Notes: generated from the letters alone by a model not told the origin. A DNA stretch of 64,000 bases from Glaciimonas sp. PAMC28666 (GCF_016917355.1 NZ_CP070304.1:3968001-4032000); one strand, 5' to 3'; shown: positions 45,342-54,094, numbered from the stretch's first letter. A program made the numbers and translations.

Positions 45342-45374
45342 ATGAAAACTCAGCCCATTACTGCACCCGCGTAA
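45342..45374 (+). CDS. very short ORF after rha copy C
   Basis: 10 codons (MKTQPITAPA) behind a strong GGAGGA. It corresponds to the 29-codon ORF at 19185 but is closed early by an indel. The conserved RBS suggests that translation starts here; the peptide itself may be irrelevant. Confidence 0.25.
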   Translation: MKTQPITAPA

Positions 45375-45611
45375 CCGCGTCTTATGCAAGCGTTTCGCAC
45401 CGGGCGACTTAACCACGGTGGGTTTTGGCACCACGGAGGGTGTCGCTATAGAGGAATGACGACGCCGGTGAAAGCCGTGCAACGGGACTTATACGACGCC
45501 CCAAGTTTGAGCAGCTTAGCGACGCGCGCTCATGGGCGCTCATGGGCGATCATAAAAAATTCTAGTCCCAGCGCCAAGGGTTTTTATGGATGATACCAAT
45601 AGGAGAAAAGG

Positions 45612-45881
45612 TTATTCCACGAGCGAGGCCGCATAGAGGAGACCGCCTTTAAACTGGGAACGTGTGGGGTTTGCCACTGAAGCGAACAGCCTTAGCTTTG
45701 ATCGCAATGCCTCGCGGCTTTCTTTCGGATCACTATCTATGGCCAGCAAAAAACAATCGCAAGCCTCTTTTATCATCGCCTGCAGTTCCGTCGCTACATT
45801 TTGCTCTGATGCTCGGTCCGCTATACGTTGCACTTTAGATGCATAAAAGGTAATCAAGAGTTGTTCGTAAGGCGCTGACAT
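45612..45881 (-). CDS. small hypothetical protein
   Basis: 89 aa, start supported by GGGAGAG 5 bp before the ATG. Helical and slightly charged (MSAPYEQLLITFYASKVQRI; KEACDCFLLAIDSDPKESRE). No family recognised. It lies in the second tRNA-Asn island between rha copy C and the SRAP gene. The following 306 bp (45882-46187) contain no gene or element that I can support. Confidence 0.6.
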   Translation of the reverse strand: MSAPYEQLLITFYASKVQRIADRASEQNVATELQAMIKEACDCFLLAIDSDPKESREALRSKLRLFASVANPTRSQFKGGLLYAASLVE

Positions 45882-46187
45882 TTGTCTCTCCCGTATTTGA
45901 TGCCCGCTGCTTAGGCATATTTTTATAAAAAATTGTCAGGGGATGATCACCGATAACGCAAGGCAACGCCATAGGGAAAAAAATGATTTGATATAAGGTT
46001 AAACCTGATGTTAACAAACCGTACGCTGGCGAAGCGCGTGGGCATGGAGTAGAAAACGCTCGGTGGCCATCGGCTCACATACTTTTTATTGACCGAGAAC
46101 GCAGGGACGTTTGGTGCTGCGTTTCAGCTTGAAGTACAAGACTGGGTTATTACGATCATGAGCCTGAATGCGCCGGTCGCTAAATAA

Positions 46188-46868
46188 TTAGTTATCGATT
46201 GCCTCGATCATATGCGGATCACTTTGACCAGCCTTGTTCACATCAGTTGACACTTTGAACCATTCGAAATACTCTGGTCCTAGGGCCATCTGACGCGCTA
46301 TCTCTTCGGCCTGAGCGGGCGATAGACTGTTGTCCATCCACAGCGCCGCGTCACTGGCTGTGAGCACCACCGGCCTGCGGTCGTGGATATCAACCATACC
46401 GCCCTCGGCTGCAGCAGTCACGATGACGAAGCCGGAACCGGGTTGAATTTCTTTATTTGGCCGCATGTCTGTCATCGCGGCCATGAAAACAGGTTGATCT
46501 GACTTCAGCTTAATATACCAAGGCTGCTTATGCCCCTTTTCGCCGGTCCACTCGTACCATCCGTCCGCAGGCACGATCGACCGGCCCGAGCGGAACATGC
46601 CTCGAAACATCGGACCTGTCGCGGCCTTTTCGAGGCGGGAGTTGATCATTAACGGAATTTTTCTGTCGACTGCCCATTGCGGGCGGTATCCCCACGGTAC
46701 AGAGTCAATATTGTTTTTACCATCCAGTTGATGCATCAGGAGAGGGCTACTTCCGGGTGGCACATTCCAACTGGGTGCCCAGTCATATTTACGATAATCA
46801 GCATTAACCCAGCCCATTTCTTTGGCATAAGCAATCGCTGCTCTGGTTTGAGTAATTCGTCCGCACAT
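46188..46868 (-). CDS. SRAP/HMCES-like abasic-site-processing protein (YedK family)
   Basis: 226 aa from the ATG at 46868, because the mature protein must begin Met-Cys: MCGRITQTRAA gives the catalytic Cys2 after Met removal. Other active-site blocks: PLMINSRLEKA (Asn), VPADGWYEWTG (Glu), IHDRRPVVLT (His). The family forms a stable DNA-protein cross-link with abasic sites in single-stranded DNA. The frame is open 48 codons further upstream but that extension would bury Cys2. It lies inside the tRNA-Asn-bounded segment, so it may be island cargo. Confidence 0.88.
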   Translation of the reverse strand: MCGRITQTRAAIAYAKEMGWVNADYRKYDWAPSWNVPPGSSPLLMHQLDGKNNIDSVPWGYRPQWAVDRKIPLMINSRLEKAATGPMFRGMFRSGRSIVPADGWYEWTGEKGHKQPWYIKLKSDQPVFMAAMTDMRPNKEIQPGSGFVIVTAAAEGGMVDIHDRRPVVLTASDAALWMDNSLSPAQAEEIARQMALGPEYFEWFKVSTDVNKAGQSDPHMIEAIDN

Positions 46869-47155
46869 ACGTTTAGTATAAACGAATGTTTTGAATGTTC
46901 CGCAGATAGGCCGCGCCCACCCAGTGACCGAAACGACCGGCCTGCGCGTTAGCTCTGGCGGTGTCGAAAATTCTGGGCCGACTGCAGGTTTCGTAAGGAG
47001 AAAGGTGCGCAACTGGTGCCGCCATAAATATATCTATTCGAAACCACTGCCTGGGGATGCTCCATTCGTTAATCCATTTGGAAATATCTGTTCAACGTGC
47101 GGCAGGTGCTTTGCGGAAAATTGATTGGAACCTATGTTTGTTTATATGCACTCTT

Positions 47156-47206
47156 TGGGGTGGTGTCTGTGATTCGAACACACGACCGACCCATTAAGAA
47201 TTCTAT
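47156..47206 (-). pseudogene. degenerate tRNA 3'-half (tRNA-Lys-like)
   Basis: The minus strand reads TTCTTAATGGGTCGG, then GTGTGTTCGAATCACAG and ACACCACC. The TTCGAATC T-loop, a near-complete T-stem (four of five pairs) and a CTTAA anticodon-loop-like segment resemble the 3' half of tRNA-Lys(CTT). No 5' half is present. Confidence 0.4.
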
Positions 47207-47297
47207 GGCTCTAAATATTTATTCGGAATTTATTGGCGAACTTTTGGCACGAGATGAAAATGAATGTTGGGCTATAGGTTTTAAATGGTCGAACGAC

Positions 47298-47438
47298 CGT
47301 ATTTTGGAAGGAGTATTAGACAACTGTCTAACAAACAGTCTAAAAGGACAAACGAAAAGGGCCTGCAATTGCTTGCAGGCCCTTATGTATTCTGGCTCCC
47401 CGACCTGGACTCGAACCAGGGACCTGCGGATTAACAGT
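47298..47438 (-). repeat. tRNA-Asn 3'-end repeat III (at the intact tRNA)
   Basis: The right-hand copy, which continues into the complete tRNA-Asn gene. Shares GGAGTATTAGACA, AACAAACAGTCTAAAAGGACA, the terminator and the tRNA 3' half with copies I and II. The orientation of all three is the same, so deletion by recombination between them is possible. Confidence 0.8.
47359..47382 (-). terminator. tRNA-Asn terminator
   Basis: GGGCCTGCAA-TTGC-TTGCAGGCCC, 10-bp perfect stem, followed on the minus strand by CTTTTCGTTT. It lies 10 bp beyond the tRNA 3' end. Confidence 0.8.
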
Positions 47439-47468
47439 CCGTCGCTCTACCAACTGAGCTATCAGGGA
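47393..47468 (-). tRNA. tRNA-Asn (GTT)
   Basis: 76 nt including an encoded CCA. On the minus strand: TCCCTGA acceptor, TAGCTCAGTTGGTAGAGC D-arm, anticodon arm with CTGTTAA (anticodon GTT), GGTTCGAGTCC T-arm, TCGGGGA acceptor, GCCA. All stems pair. It is the integration target for the islands to its left. Confidence 0.95.
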
Positions 47469-47596
47469 AAAGAAAGAAGCAGAATTATAGTCTCGAAACA
47501 TTCATACTGTCAAACATTTCGTCATTTAATTTGCAATCTTTTTCGGTCGAAAACGTTTTAAAACCAACATCGTCTTCGTCCTAAAGAGCCGCTATA

Positions 47597-48814
47597 TTAA
47601 AGGACTTTTGCGATTGACGCTACAACATAATCAATATTTTTTGTATTTAATGCAGCAACACAAATACGGCCGGTATCGATGGTGTGAATTGAGAACTCAT
47701 CGCGCAGTTTTTCTACCTGTGCTTTAGTGAGGCCGGTGTATGAAAACATGCCGCGCTGTTTGGTGACGAAGCTGAAGTCGTGCTCTGGTGCTTGTTCTTT
47801 CAATTTCTTGGCGAGCAGTTCACGCATTTCGCGGATGCGGACGCGCATCCCAGCTAGTTCTTCTTCCCACAATGCACGCAGCTCTGGCGATGCGAGGGCT
47901 GTAGCGACTACCTGACCGCCGTGAATCGGTGGGTTGGAGTAGTTGGTGCGGATGACGCGCTTGAGTTGCGACATGATGCGACCGGCTTCTTCTGCGGTGG
48001 TGGCGACGATGCTTAATGCACCCACGCGTTCGCCGTACAGTGAGAACGACTTGGAGAACGAGTTCGAAATGAACAGCGGGCCGCCAGCGTCAGTGAAGCG
48101 ACGAACGACTTCGCCGTCTGCGTCAATGCCATCGCCAAAACCTTGATAGGCCATATCCAGAAAAGGTACCAGGCCGTTTTGAGTGACGACTTGAATGACT
48201 TCGGTCCATTGGTCGCTGGTGAGGTCGGCGCCGGTTGGGTTGTGGCAGCAAGCGTGGAGTAGCACGATTGATCCGCGTGGCATTGTCTTCAATGCGCCGA
48301 GCATGGCCGCGAAGTTGACGCCGCGGGTTGCAGGGTCGTAGTACGGATAGTTGTTGACGGTGAAGCCAGCGAACTCAAACAGGGCACGATGGTTTTCCCA
48401 GCTTGGATCGCTGATCCAGACTTGCGTGTTGTCTGCTGAAAAGCGTTTCAGAAAATCTGCGCCGAGCTTTAGTGCGCCGGTGCCGCCGATGGCTTGCACG
48501 GTGATGGCGCGCTTCTCTTGAATGACGGCGCTGTTGGCCCCAAATACCAGTTCTTGCACAGCTTTATCGTATGCGGCCAGACCGTCGATAGGCAGGTAAG
48601 TGCGTGGCGACAGCTTTTCTATCAGTTGCGCTTCGGCTTTGCGTACGCATTGCAGTAGCGGCACTTTGCTATCGTCATCGGAGTAGACGCCAACGCCGAG
48701 GTTGATTTTGTTCGGATTTTTGTCAGAATTAAATCCATCGGTGACGCCAAGGATAGGATCGCGTGGCGCCATTTCGATGGCAGTAAAGAGGGAGGCTGAA
48801 AGGGGAGCGTTCAT
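47597..48814 (-). CDS. tyrB: aromatic amino acid aminotransferase (class I, TyrB/AspC)
   Basis: 405 aa. PLP-binding Lys in SNSFSKSFSLYGERVG; LLHACCHNPTGADLT for the cofactor Asn/Asp region; DPSWENHRALFEFAGF; and a C-terminal Arg region (TGRICVAALNTKNIDYV). Transfers amino groups between aromatic amino acids or aspartate and 2-oxoglutarate. A member of the Asp/Tyr group; which substrate dominates cannot be settled here. Divergent from uvrB across 289 bp in which I see no LexA-type CTGT-N8-ACAG site. Confidence 0.88.
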   Translation of the reverse strand: MNAPLSASLFTAIEMAPRDPILGVTDGFNSDKNPNKINLGVGVYSDDDSKVPLLQCVRKAEAQLIEKLSPRTYLPIDGLAAYDKAVQELVFGANSAVIQEKRAITVQAIGGTGALKLGADFLKRFSADNTQVWISDPSWENHRALFEFAGFTVNNYPYYDPATRGVNFAAMLGALKTMPRGSIVLLHACCHNPTGADLTSDQWTEVIQVVTQNGLVPFLDMAYQGFGDGIDADGEVVRRFTDAGGPLFISNSFSKSFSLYGERVGALSIVATTAEEAGRIMSQLKRVIRTNYSNPPIHGGQVVATALASPELRALWEEELAGMRVRIREMRELLAKKLKEQAPEHDFSFVTKQRGMFSYTGLTKAQVEKLRDEFSIHTIDTGRICVAALNTKNIDYVVASIAKVL

Positions 48815-49103
48815 CGTGATAACATTAAAAGTTGGCTGCTAACAGTATGTCTGCAGCTTAGGAGTTTGCCGGACTGTGGGAGTCGGCTACAAAATGACCT
48901 GAGAGGTGCCTGTTTCACCAGCTTCTCAACCAATAGCTAAGAGCTCGCTATTGGCGCTGCGAATCCGGCAAAATCTGTCCTCGCCCAGCCCATTTCTCGC
49001 TTCGACGCCCATAGTCCGACGGACTCCAGGTTAAATGCTGTGCCGGATCAACATCGACTCGGCGCGAAATTAATACCGCTTATTCTACCAAAGGTCGAAG
49101 CCC

Positions 49104-51197
49104 ATGGCTGACAAATCACAAGTTACAACCGTTACGAACAAGATCGATGAGTCTAAAATCGTGACGTTTCCCGATTCACCGTTCAAATTGTTCCAGCCCT
49201 TTTTGCCAGCGGGCGATCAGCCAGCGGCGATTGATAAGTTGTCTGAGGGCATTGAAGACGGCCTGTTTTATCAGACTTTGCTGGGCGTAACCGGCTCGGG
49301 CAAGACTTATACGATGGCGAACGTGATTGCCCGGATGGGGCGACCGGCGATCATTTTTGCGCCGAACAAGACGTTGGCGGCGCAACTATATAGTGAGTTC
49401 CGGGAATTTTTTCCGCAGAACGCGGTGGAATATTTTGTGAGTTATTACGATTATTACCAGCCGGAGGCCTACGTGCCGCAGCGCGACTTGTTCATTGAGA
49501 AAGATTCCTCCATCAATGAGCACATTGAGCAAATGCGATTGTCTTGCACAAAATCGTTAATGGAACGACGCGATGTTGTGATTGTTGCAACCGTTTCGGC
49601 GATTTACGGTATCGGTAATCCGAGCGAATACCATCAGATGATTTTGACCTTGCGGGTCCGCGACAAGGTGAGTCAGCGTGATTTGATTGCGCGCTTGATC
49701 CAGATGCAATACACCCGCAATGAGATCGATTTTGGGCGCGGCACTTTCCGCGTGCGGGGCGATACGGTGGATGTGTTTCCGGCTGAGCATGCGGAGTTGG
49801 CGCTGCGGATCGAGATGTTCGATGACGAGATTGATAGTCTGCAACTATTTGATCCGCTGACCGGGCGCGTGAAACAAAAAATTCCGCGTTTTACGATTTA
49901 TCCGGGTTCGCATTATGTGACGCCACGCGGGACGGTGTTGCGGGCCATTGAGACCATCAAGGATGAGTTGCGCGAGCGACTGGATTTCTTCCGTCGGGAA
50001 AACAAGCTGATCGAAGAGCAGCGCATCGAGCAGCGCACGCGCTTTGATCTGGAAATGATGCAGGAAATTGGCTTCACTAAAGGGATTGAGAACTACTCTC
50101 GTCATTTGAGCGGGGCTAAAGCAGGGGAGCCGCCGCCGACATTAGTTGATTATTTGCCAAAAGATGCGTTGATGTTTCTGGATGAGTCGCACGTGCTGAT
50201 CGGACAACTGAACGGGATGTATAACGGCGACCGCGCCCGCAAAACCAATCTGGTGGACTACGGATTTAGGTTGCCGTCGGCGCTGGACAATCGGCCGCTG
50301 CGCTTTGATGAGTTCGAGGGAAAGATGCGGCAGACGATTTTTGTGTCGGCGACACCGGCCGATTACGAAAATCAGCACGCCGATCAGGTGGTGGAACAGG
50401 TGGTGCGCCCGACTGGTTTGGTCGATCCGTTGATTGAGGTGCGTCCGGCGTTGAGCCAGGTCGACGATCTGATGACGGAAGCGAACGCTCGCATCAAGAA
50501 AAACGAGCGGGTACTGGTGACTACGCTGACCAAGCGTATGGCGGAGCAATTGACTGACTTCTTGAGTGATAACGGTATCAAGGTGCGTTATCTGCACAGT
50601 GATATTGAAACGGTCGAGCGCGTCGAAATTATTCGCGATCTGCGTTTGGGCACGTTTGATGTGTTGGTTGGGATTAACTTGTTGCGTGAGGGGTTGGATA
50701 TTCCTGAGGTGTCCTTGGTGGCGATTCTGGATGCGGACAAGGAGGGCTTTTTGCGTTCCGAGCGAAGCCTCATTCAAACTATTGGTCGTGCTGCCCGTAA
50801 TCTGAATGGTACGGCAATCCTGTATGCGGATCGGATGACGGATTCAATGCGCAGGGCGATCGATGAGACCGAGCGGCGGCGTGCCAAGCAGGTGGCTTTC
50901 AATCTGGAAAACGGCATTACGCCGGTTGGGATTCGGAAGGAAATTCGCGATTTGATTGATGGTGTCTATAGTGCTCAGGGCGCGCGGGAAGAGTTGCATG
51001 CGGCGCAAGATCGCGTGAAATATGAGTCGATGAGCGAGAAGCAGATGAGCAAGGAAATCAAGCGACTTGAGAAGCAGATGAGCGACCATGCGAAAAATCT
51101 GGAATTTGAAAAGGCGGCGCAAGTGCGTGATCAGATGCATCAATTGAAGCAGCAATTGTTCGGTGCGCCGGGAGTGGATAACGTGGTGCCGTCCTGA
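49104..51197 (+). CDS. uvrB: excinuclease ABC subunit B
   Basis: 697 aa, normal for betaproteobacteria. Walker [16 protein letters not shown], beta-hairpin region [19 protein letters not shown], helicase box MFLDESHV, motif [22 protein letters not shown] and [19 protein letters not shown], and a C-terminal UVR motif ([19 protein letters not shown]). Damage-verifying helicase of nucleotide excision repair. ATG at 49104. Confidence 0.97.
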   Translation: MADKSQVTTVTNKIDESKIVTFPDSPFKLFQPFLPAGDQPAAIDKLSEGIEDGLFYQTLLGVTGSGKTYTMANVIARMGRPAIIFAPNKTLAAQLYSEFREFFPQNAVEYFVSYYDYYQPEAYVPQRDLFIEKDSSINEHIEQMRLSCTKSLMERRDVVIVATVSAIYGIGNPSEYHQMILTLRVRDKVSQRDLIARLIQMQYTRNEIDFGRGTFRVRGDTVDVFPAEHAELALRIEMFDDEIDSLQLFDPLTGRVKQKIPRFTIYPGSHYVTPRGTVLRAIETIKDELRERLDFFRRENKLIEEQRIEQRTRFDLEMMQEIGFTKGIENYSRHLSGAKAGEPPPTLVDYLPKDALMFLDESHVLIGQLNGMYNGDRARKTNLVDYGFRLPSALDNRPLRFDEFEGKMRQTIFVSATPADYENQHADQVVEQVVRPTGLVDPLIEVRPALSQVDDLMTEANARIKKNERVLVTTLTKRMAEQLTDFLSDNGIKVRYLHSDIETVERVEIIRDLRLGTFDVLVGINLLREGLDIPEVSLVAILDADKEGFLRSERSLIQTIGRAARNLNGTAILYADRMTDSMRRAIDETERRRAKQVAFNLENGITPVGIRKEIRDLIDGVYSAQGAREELHAAQDRVKYESMSEKQMSKEIKRLEKQMSDHAKNLEFEKAAQVRDQMHQLKQQLFGAPGVDNVVPS

Positions 51198-51310
51198 TTG
51201 GTCGTCGATTGGTATTGGTAGTGGTGTTGGTGGTGTTGGTGGGGATCGGCGGGTTGTGAGTTAACGATCCGTTTCATTGATTTTATTTTACTCGAATTTA
51301 ATAATGGTAA

Positions 51311-51328
51311 TTTGATCGTTCATTCAAA
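51311..51328. promoter_or_regulatory. candidate TetR operator upstream of the UDG-like gene
   Basis: TTTGATCGTTCATTCAAA, an imperfect inverted repeat sharing GATCGTTCA with the element at 52300. It lies in the AT-rich 226-bp gap before the UDG-like gene. That gap also holds a GT-rich run just after uvrB (51209-51243) with no clear hairpin. Confidence 0.35.
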
Positions 51329-51423
51329 AATTAGAGCTAAAAATGATTTAAATTTAGTAATTATTTAATATTTTTAGTTTGCGAGTTGATGCGGTTTTTG
51401 TAAATTGATGGTGCTTATTTCGG

Positions 51424-52296
51424 ATGCTTATGCTTGATACGTCTTCTGCTGTTGTTCCTTCGGTGATTCCTTCGGTGATTCATTCGGCGCTGGAGGTGGC
51501 GCATCCATCCTGGCGGCCAATTTTGATTGAGGGTCTGTCGGAGATGGCGGCGCTATACCCTGATTATTTGCCTGACCTGGTGAATTCTGAATTTTTGCCG
51601 ACGCAAGGGCGTTTGTTTGCGGCTTTTGCGCTCCCGGTCGACGCGGTAAGGTACGTGCTGGTCGGTGAGGGCCCCTATCCGCGTGACGCGAGCGCGACAG
51701 GGGTTTGTTTTATGGATGGCGCTGTGGGCGCATTGTGGTCTGAAAAGGGTTTGTCAAAGCCGGTTAATCGGGCGACCTCACTGCGTAATTTTGTGAAGAT
51801 GTTGCTGGTTGCGGATGGTCAGTTAGATATTGCGAGAACAACCGGTGATGCGATGGCGGAAGTTGCATTGCGGGCGCAAAATGGGGCGCAGGGGATTGGT
51901 GGTTCAGAGACTGGATCGGCGACAATTCAGACCTTGCCTGAGTTGCAGGAAAACCTGACGGCGAAGGGTTTTTTGTTGCTAAATGCGACGCTGGTTTTCC
52001 GTTCATCCGTGCCGCCAGTCAAGGAAGCCAAGCCGTGGTTACCATTTTTGCAGGTGGTCTTGCGGGGTTTGGGATTGCAGGCCGGCGCTGCTTCAGGGTG
52101 GTTGCCGACATTGGTGTTGTGGGGAAAAATCGCTGAGCAGGTTAATGCGCTAGCTGTCGCGGCACCATTTCCAAAGTTGGTTGCAGAGCATCCCTATAAT
52201 CTGAGCTTTATTGGAAATGCAAGTATGCAAGCCCTGTTCGGGCCGATGCAGTTATTGCGGAAGGCTTGTTTGCCGCTTAATGCTATTGCTGATTAG
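51424..52296 (+). CDS. uracil-DNA-glycosylase-fold protein with degenerate active site
   Basis: 290 aa (ATG 51424, alternative 51430; no strong RBS). The layout follows family 1 UDG: VRYVLVGEGPYPRDASATG (residues ~76-93) stands at the GQDPYH water-activating loop, LLLNATLVFR at the L-L-N-x-x-L motif, and AEHPYNLSFIGN at the HPSP-LS DNA-intercalation loop. The catalytic Asp is replaced by Gly (GEGPYP) and the following His by Pro, and the last loop is altered, so normal uracil excision is unlikely. It could be a DNA-binding relic or act on another substrate. Confidence 0.65.
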   Translation: MLMLDTSSAVVPSVIPSVIHSALEVAHPSWRPILIEGLSEMAALYPDYLPDLVNSEFLPTQGRLFAAFALPVDAVRYVLVGEGPYPRDASATGVCFMDGAVGALWSEKGLSKPVNRATSLRNFVKMLLVADGQLDIARTTGDAMAEVALRAQNGAQGIGGSETGSATIQTLPELQENLTAKGFLLLNATLVFRSSVPPVKEAKPWLPFLQVVLRGLGLQAGAASGWLPTLVLWGKIAEQVNALAVAAPFPKLVAEHPYNLSFIGNASMQALFGPMQLLRKACLPLNAIAD

Positions 52297-52299
52297 GTA

Positions 52300-52315
52300 T
52301 TGAATGATCGTTCAA
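52300..52315. promoter_or_regulatory. TetR-like palindrome between the UDG-like and TetR genes
   Basis: TTGAATGATCGTTCAA, palindromic except for one base pair, typical of TetR operators. It is oddly placed in the 15-bp gap between two converging genes, so it could also be a chance or decayed site. Confidence 0.3.
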
Positions 52316-53202
52316 ATCAGACTCATTTGACGGAGATCGGTTTCAATCGTGCTTTCGTCATTCTCGTTCGAATCTTCCAGTTCGGTAAGCGGTAGAAGAA
52401 GCGGTTGCGCGGATTGGGCGACTTCCGGTTCAATCACTTTCTTCACGGATTTCTTTTTTTCTGGCTTAAACAAATTAGATTGCCGCAGCTCGTCCTCCGC
52501 TTTTTGGGCGGCTTTTTCTGTCACTGGCCGCACCACCGGAAGTTTAGCTTTTTGGTCCGATGCGGTTTTGGCGGGTTTGTCTTGCGTTGCGTCCCGCGTG
52601 AGCCAGCTGGTGAGCATGTTGTCGAACAGGCTCAGCAACGCTTCTGGCGGATTTTGCGTATAGGCTTGTCGAATCACCAGGCCGTCCCACATGGCTGTTA
52701 GCAGTAGTGCAACTTGCGTGGCATTAAGCTTGCGATCGATTTGCTTGCGCTTTTGTGCCGTGCGGAGCATGTCGGCAAGGCCGTCGACCCATTCCGATTC
52801 TGCCTTCTTGATGATGGCGCCGACTTTTTTGTTGCGCAGGCCTTCCGCATAGATCTCTGTCATCAGTCCGGCATCGCTGCTCGCGGCGTAACGCAGCGCA
52901 AACGCGTGCGTAATGGCGGATAGTGCTTGCGGCAAATTATCGGTGTCATGAAATTCGCTCAGCAGGGTGCGTGCCTGGCGTCTTTCGTCTTCCGCCATGG
53001 CGGCGATAATCGCGTCCTTGCCGGTGAAGTAGCGATAAACGGCACCCGGGCCAAGGCCAACCTCATTGCAAATCTCTTGCATGGAGGTTTGATGGAAGCC
53101 CGTCTTGCGGAAGCATTTTCCGGCCGATTTTAAAATGTCGGCGCGTTTCTTCTCGGCTCTGGGTGTCGGTGACTGCGGTGTTTTGGATTTGCGAGTGGCC
53201 AT
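52312..53202 (-). CDS. TetR-family regulator with a long C-terminal tail
   Basis: 296 aa. N-terminal HTH (ADILKSAGKCFRKTGFHQTS ... EVGLGPGAVYRYFTGKDAI) and a TetR C-terminal domain to about residue 205. The remaining ~90 residues are charged and Pro/Lys/Glu-rich with no fold expected, unusual for a family that averages about 200 aa. It faces the UDG-like gene tail-to-tail. The effector is unknown. Confidence 0.82.
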   Translation of the reverse strand: MATRKSKTPQSPTPRAEKKRADILKSAGKCFRKTGFHQTSMQEICNEVGLGPGAVYRYFTGKDAIIAAMAEDERRQARTLLSEFHDTDNLPQALSAITHAFALRYAASSDAGLMTEIYAEGLRNKKVGAIIKKAESEWVDGLADMLRTAQKRKQIDRKLNATQVALLLTAMWDGLVIRQAYTQNPPEALLSLFDNMLTSWLTRDATQDKPAKTASDQKAKLPVVRPVTEKAAQKAEDELRQSNLFKPEKKKSVKKVIEPEVAQSAQPLLLPLTELEDSNENDESTIETDLRQMSLI

Positions 53203-53495
53203 GCGTCTGTGGTTCTGAAATATTTATACCGGAAGGGGCGACATTATAGTTCTATCGCGGGCATGCTTGCTGCCTTGTTTCAAAGAAATGCGTATCTTTT
53301 TTGTCTTTATCGAGCAGATTCATGCAATGACAGTGACATGTAGGAGCCATGTAATTACAGAGCAAGCATTGCAGGCAAGAACAATCTAGGTAGGTTACAG
53401 AAAAATCTCGGTTACGTCTCTAAATAAAGTTAGATTTTACCGTAGATATAGCACGTAAGTGTTTGAAGTCTATGTAAATTTTGTGGAATGAGGCA
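53203..53495. other. gap upstream of the isc promoter region
   Basis: About 290 bp before the IscR boxes. No gene, RNA or repeat recognised; the TetR promoter presumably lies at its left end. Confidence 0.4.
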
Positions 53496-53520
53496 ATACC
53501 TGACGGATTCACTCAAGTTT
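53496..53520 (+). promoter_or_regulatory. IscR type 1 binding site 1
   Basis: ATACCTGAC ... ACTCAAGTTT agrees with the 25-bp type 1 IscR consensus at 22 positions by my count, and covers the -35 region. Confidence 0.75.
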
Positions 53521-53528
53521 GTTATACT
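53500..53528 (+). promoter_or_regulatory. sigma-70 promoter of the isc operon
   Basis: CTGACG and TATACT, spacer exactly 17 bp, overlapped by both IscR sites. Transcription would start near 53535, about 55 bp before iscR. Confidence 0.75.
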
Positions 53529-53548
53529 AGACAAAATTATTCAGGTAT
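53524..53548 (+). promoter_or_regulatory. IscR type 1 binding site 2
   Basis: ATACTAGAC ... TTCAGGTAT agrees with the type 1 consensus at 22 of 25 positions and covers the -10 and start. Two adjacent boxes are also found upstream of E. coli iscR. Confidence 0.75.
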
Positions 53549-53590
53549 TCCGAATAAGGAAATAAAGAATGTTTTAGGATCGGAGATTCC

Positions 53591-54076
53591 ATGCGTTTGA
53601 CTACGAAAGGCCGATTTGCGGTAACTGCAATGATCGACCTGGCATCGCGCCAAGGTAACGGCCCTGTCACATTGTCAGCGATCAGCGAGAGGCAAGAAAT
53701 TTCGTTATCCTATCTGGAGCAGTTATTCGGTAAGTTACGTCGCCACAAGATAGTGGAATCAGTCCGTGGACCGGGTGGCGGTTATAACCTGGCCCGGCCT
53801 GCTGCAGATGTCACTGTTGCCGATATTATTATTGCCGTCGACGAGCCGTTGGATGCGACGCAGTGTGGTGGTAAAGAGAATTGCCATAGCCCGGCGCAAG
53901 AAGGCGGTGGTCGATGTATGACGCATGATCTTTGGTCAACATTGAACGCCAAAATGGTTGAATATCTGGATTCGGTATCATTAAAAGATTTGGTGGATCA
54001 GCAAATTGCCCACCAGAAACCGAAGAACCCTGAACAAAATGTGGTGGTAATGCATCGTTCCCACCTGGTTGCTTGA
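53591..54076 (+). CDS. iscR: Fe-S cluster-sensing repressor IscR (Rrf2 family)
   Basis: 161 aa. Winged HTH at the N terminus (MRLTTKGRFAVTAMIDLA; ERQEISLSYLEQLFGKLRRH). [2Fe-2S] ligands: Cys in ATQCGG, ENCHS and GGRCMTH, plus the His of THDLW. Represses its own operon when holding a cluster through the type 1 sites just upstream. It ends 18 bp before iscS. Confidence 0.95.
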   Translation: MRLTTKGRFAVTAMIDLASRQGNGPVTLSAISERQEISLSYLEQLFGKLRRHKIVESVRGPGGGYNLARPAADVTVADIIIAVDEPLDATQCGGKENCHSPAQEGGGRCMTHDLWSTLNAKMVEYLDSVSLKDLVDQQIAHQKPKNPEQNVVVMHRSHLVA

Positions 54077-54094
54077 TTGGAGCTTGGAAAAAGT

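Larger units (their letters stand above)
44362..45394 (+). repeat. 1-kb repeat copy C (promoter + leader + rha + small ORF)
   Basis: Second copy of the 18214-19240 unit, same orientation, 26 kb away. It includes the same promoter hexamers, leader structures, a Rha gene with an earlier stop, and the conserved tail. Confidence 0.85.

Noticed and set aside
34384-47468. Integrase, transposase or CRISPR array in the accessory region
   Set aside because: Looked for and not found; the islands carry no recombinase gene in this window.
47097-47561. 154-codon plus-strand frame across tRNA-Asn
   Set aside because: It runs through the tRNA gene and the att repeat antisense; an artefact.
48815-49103. 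LexA box upstream of uvrB
   Set aside because: No CTGT-N8-ACAG match could be found, so SOS control is not claimed.
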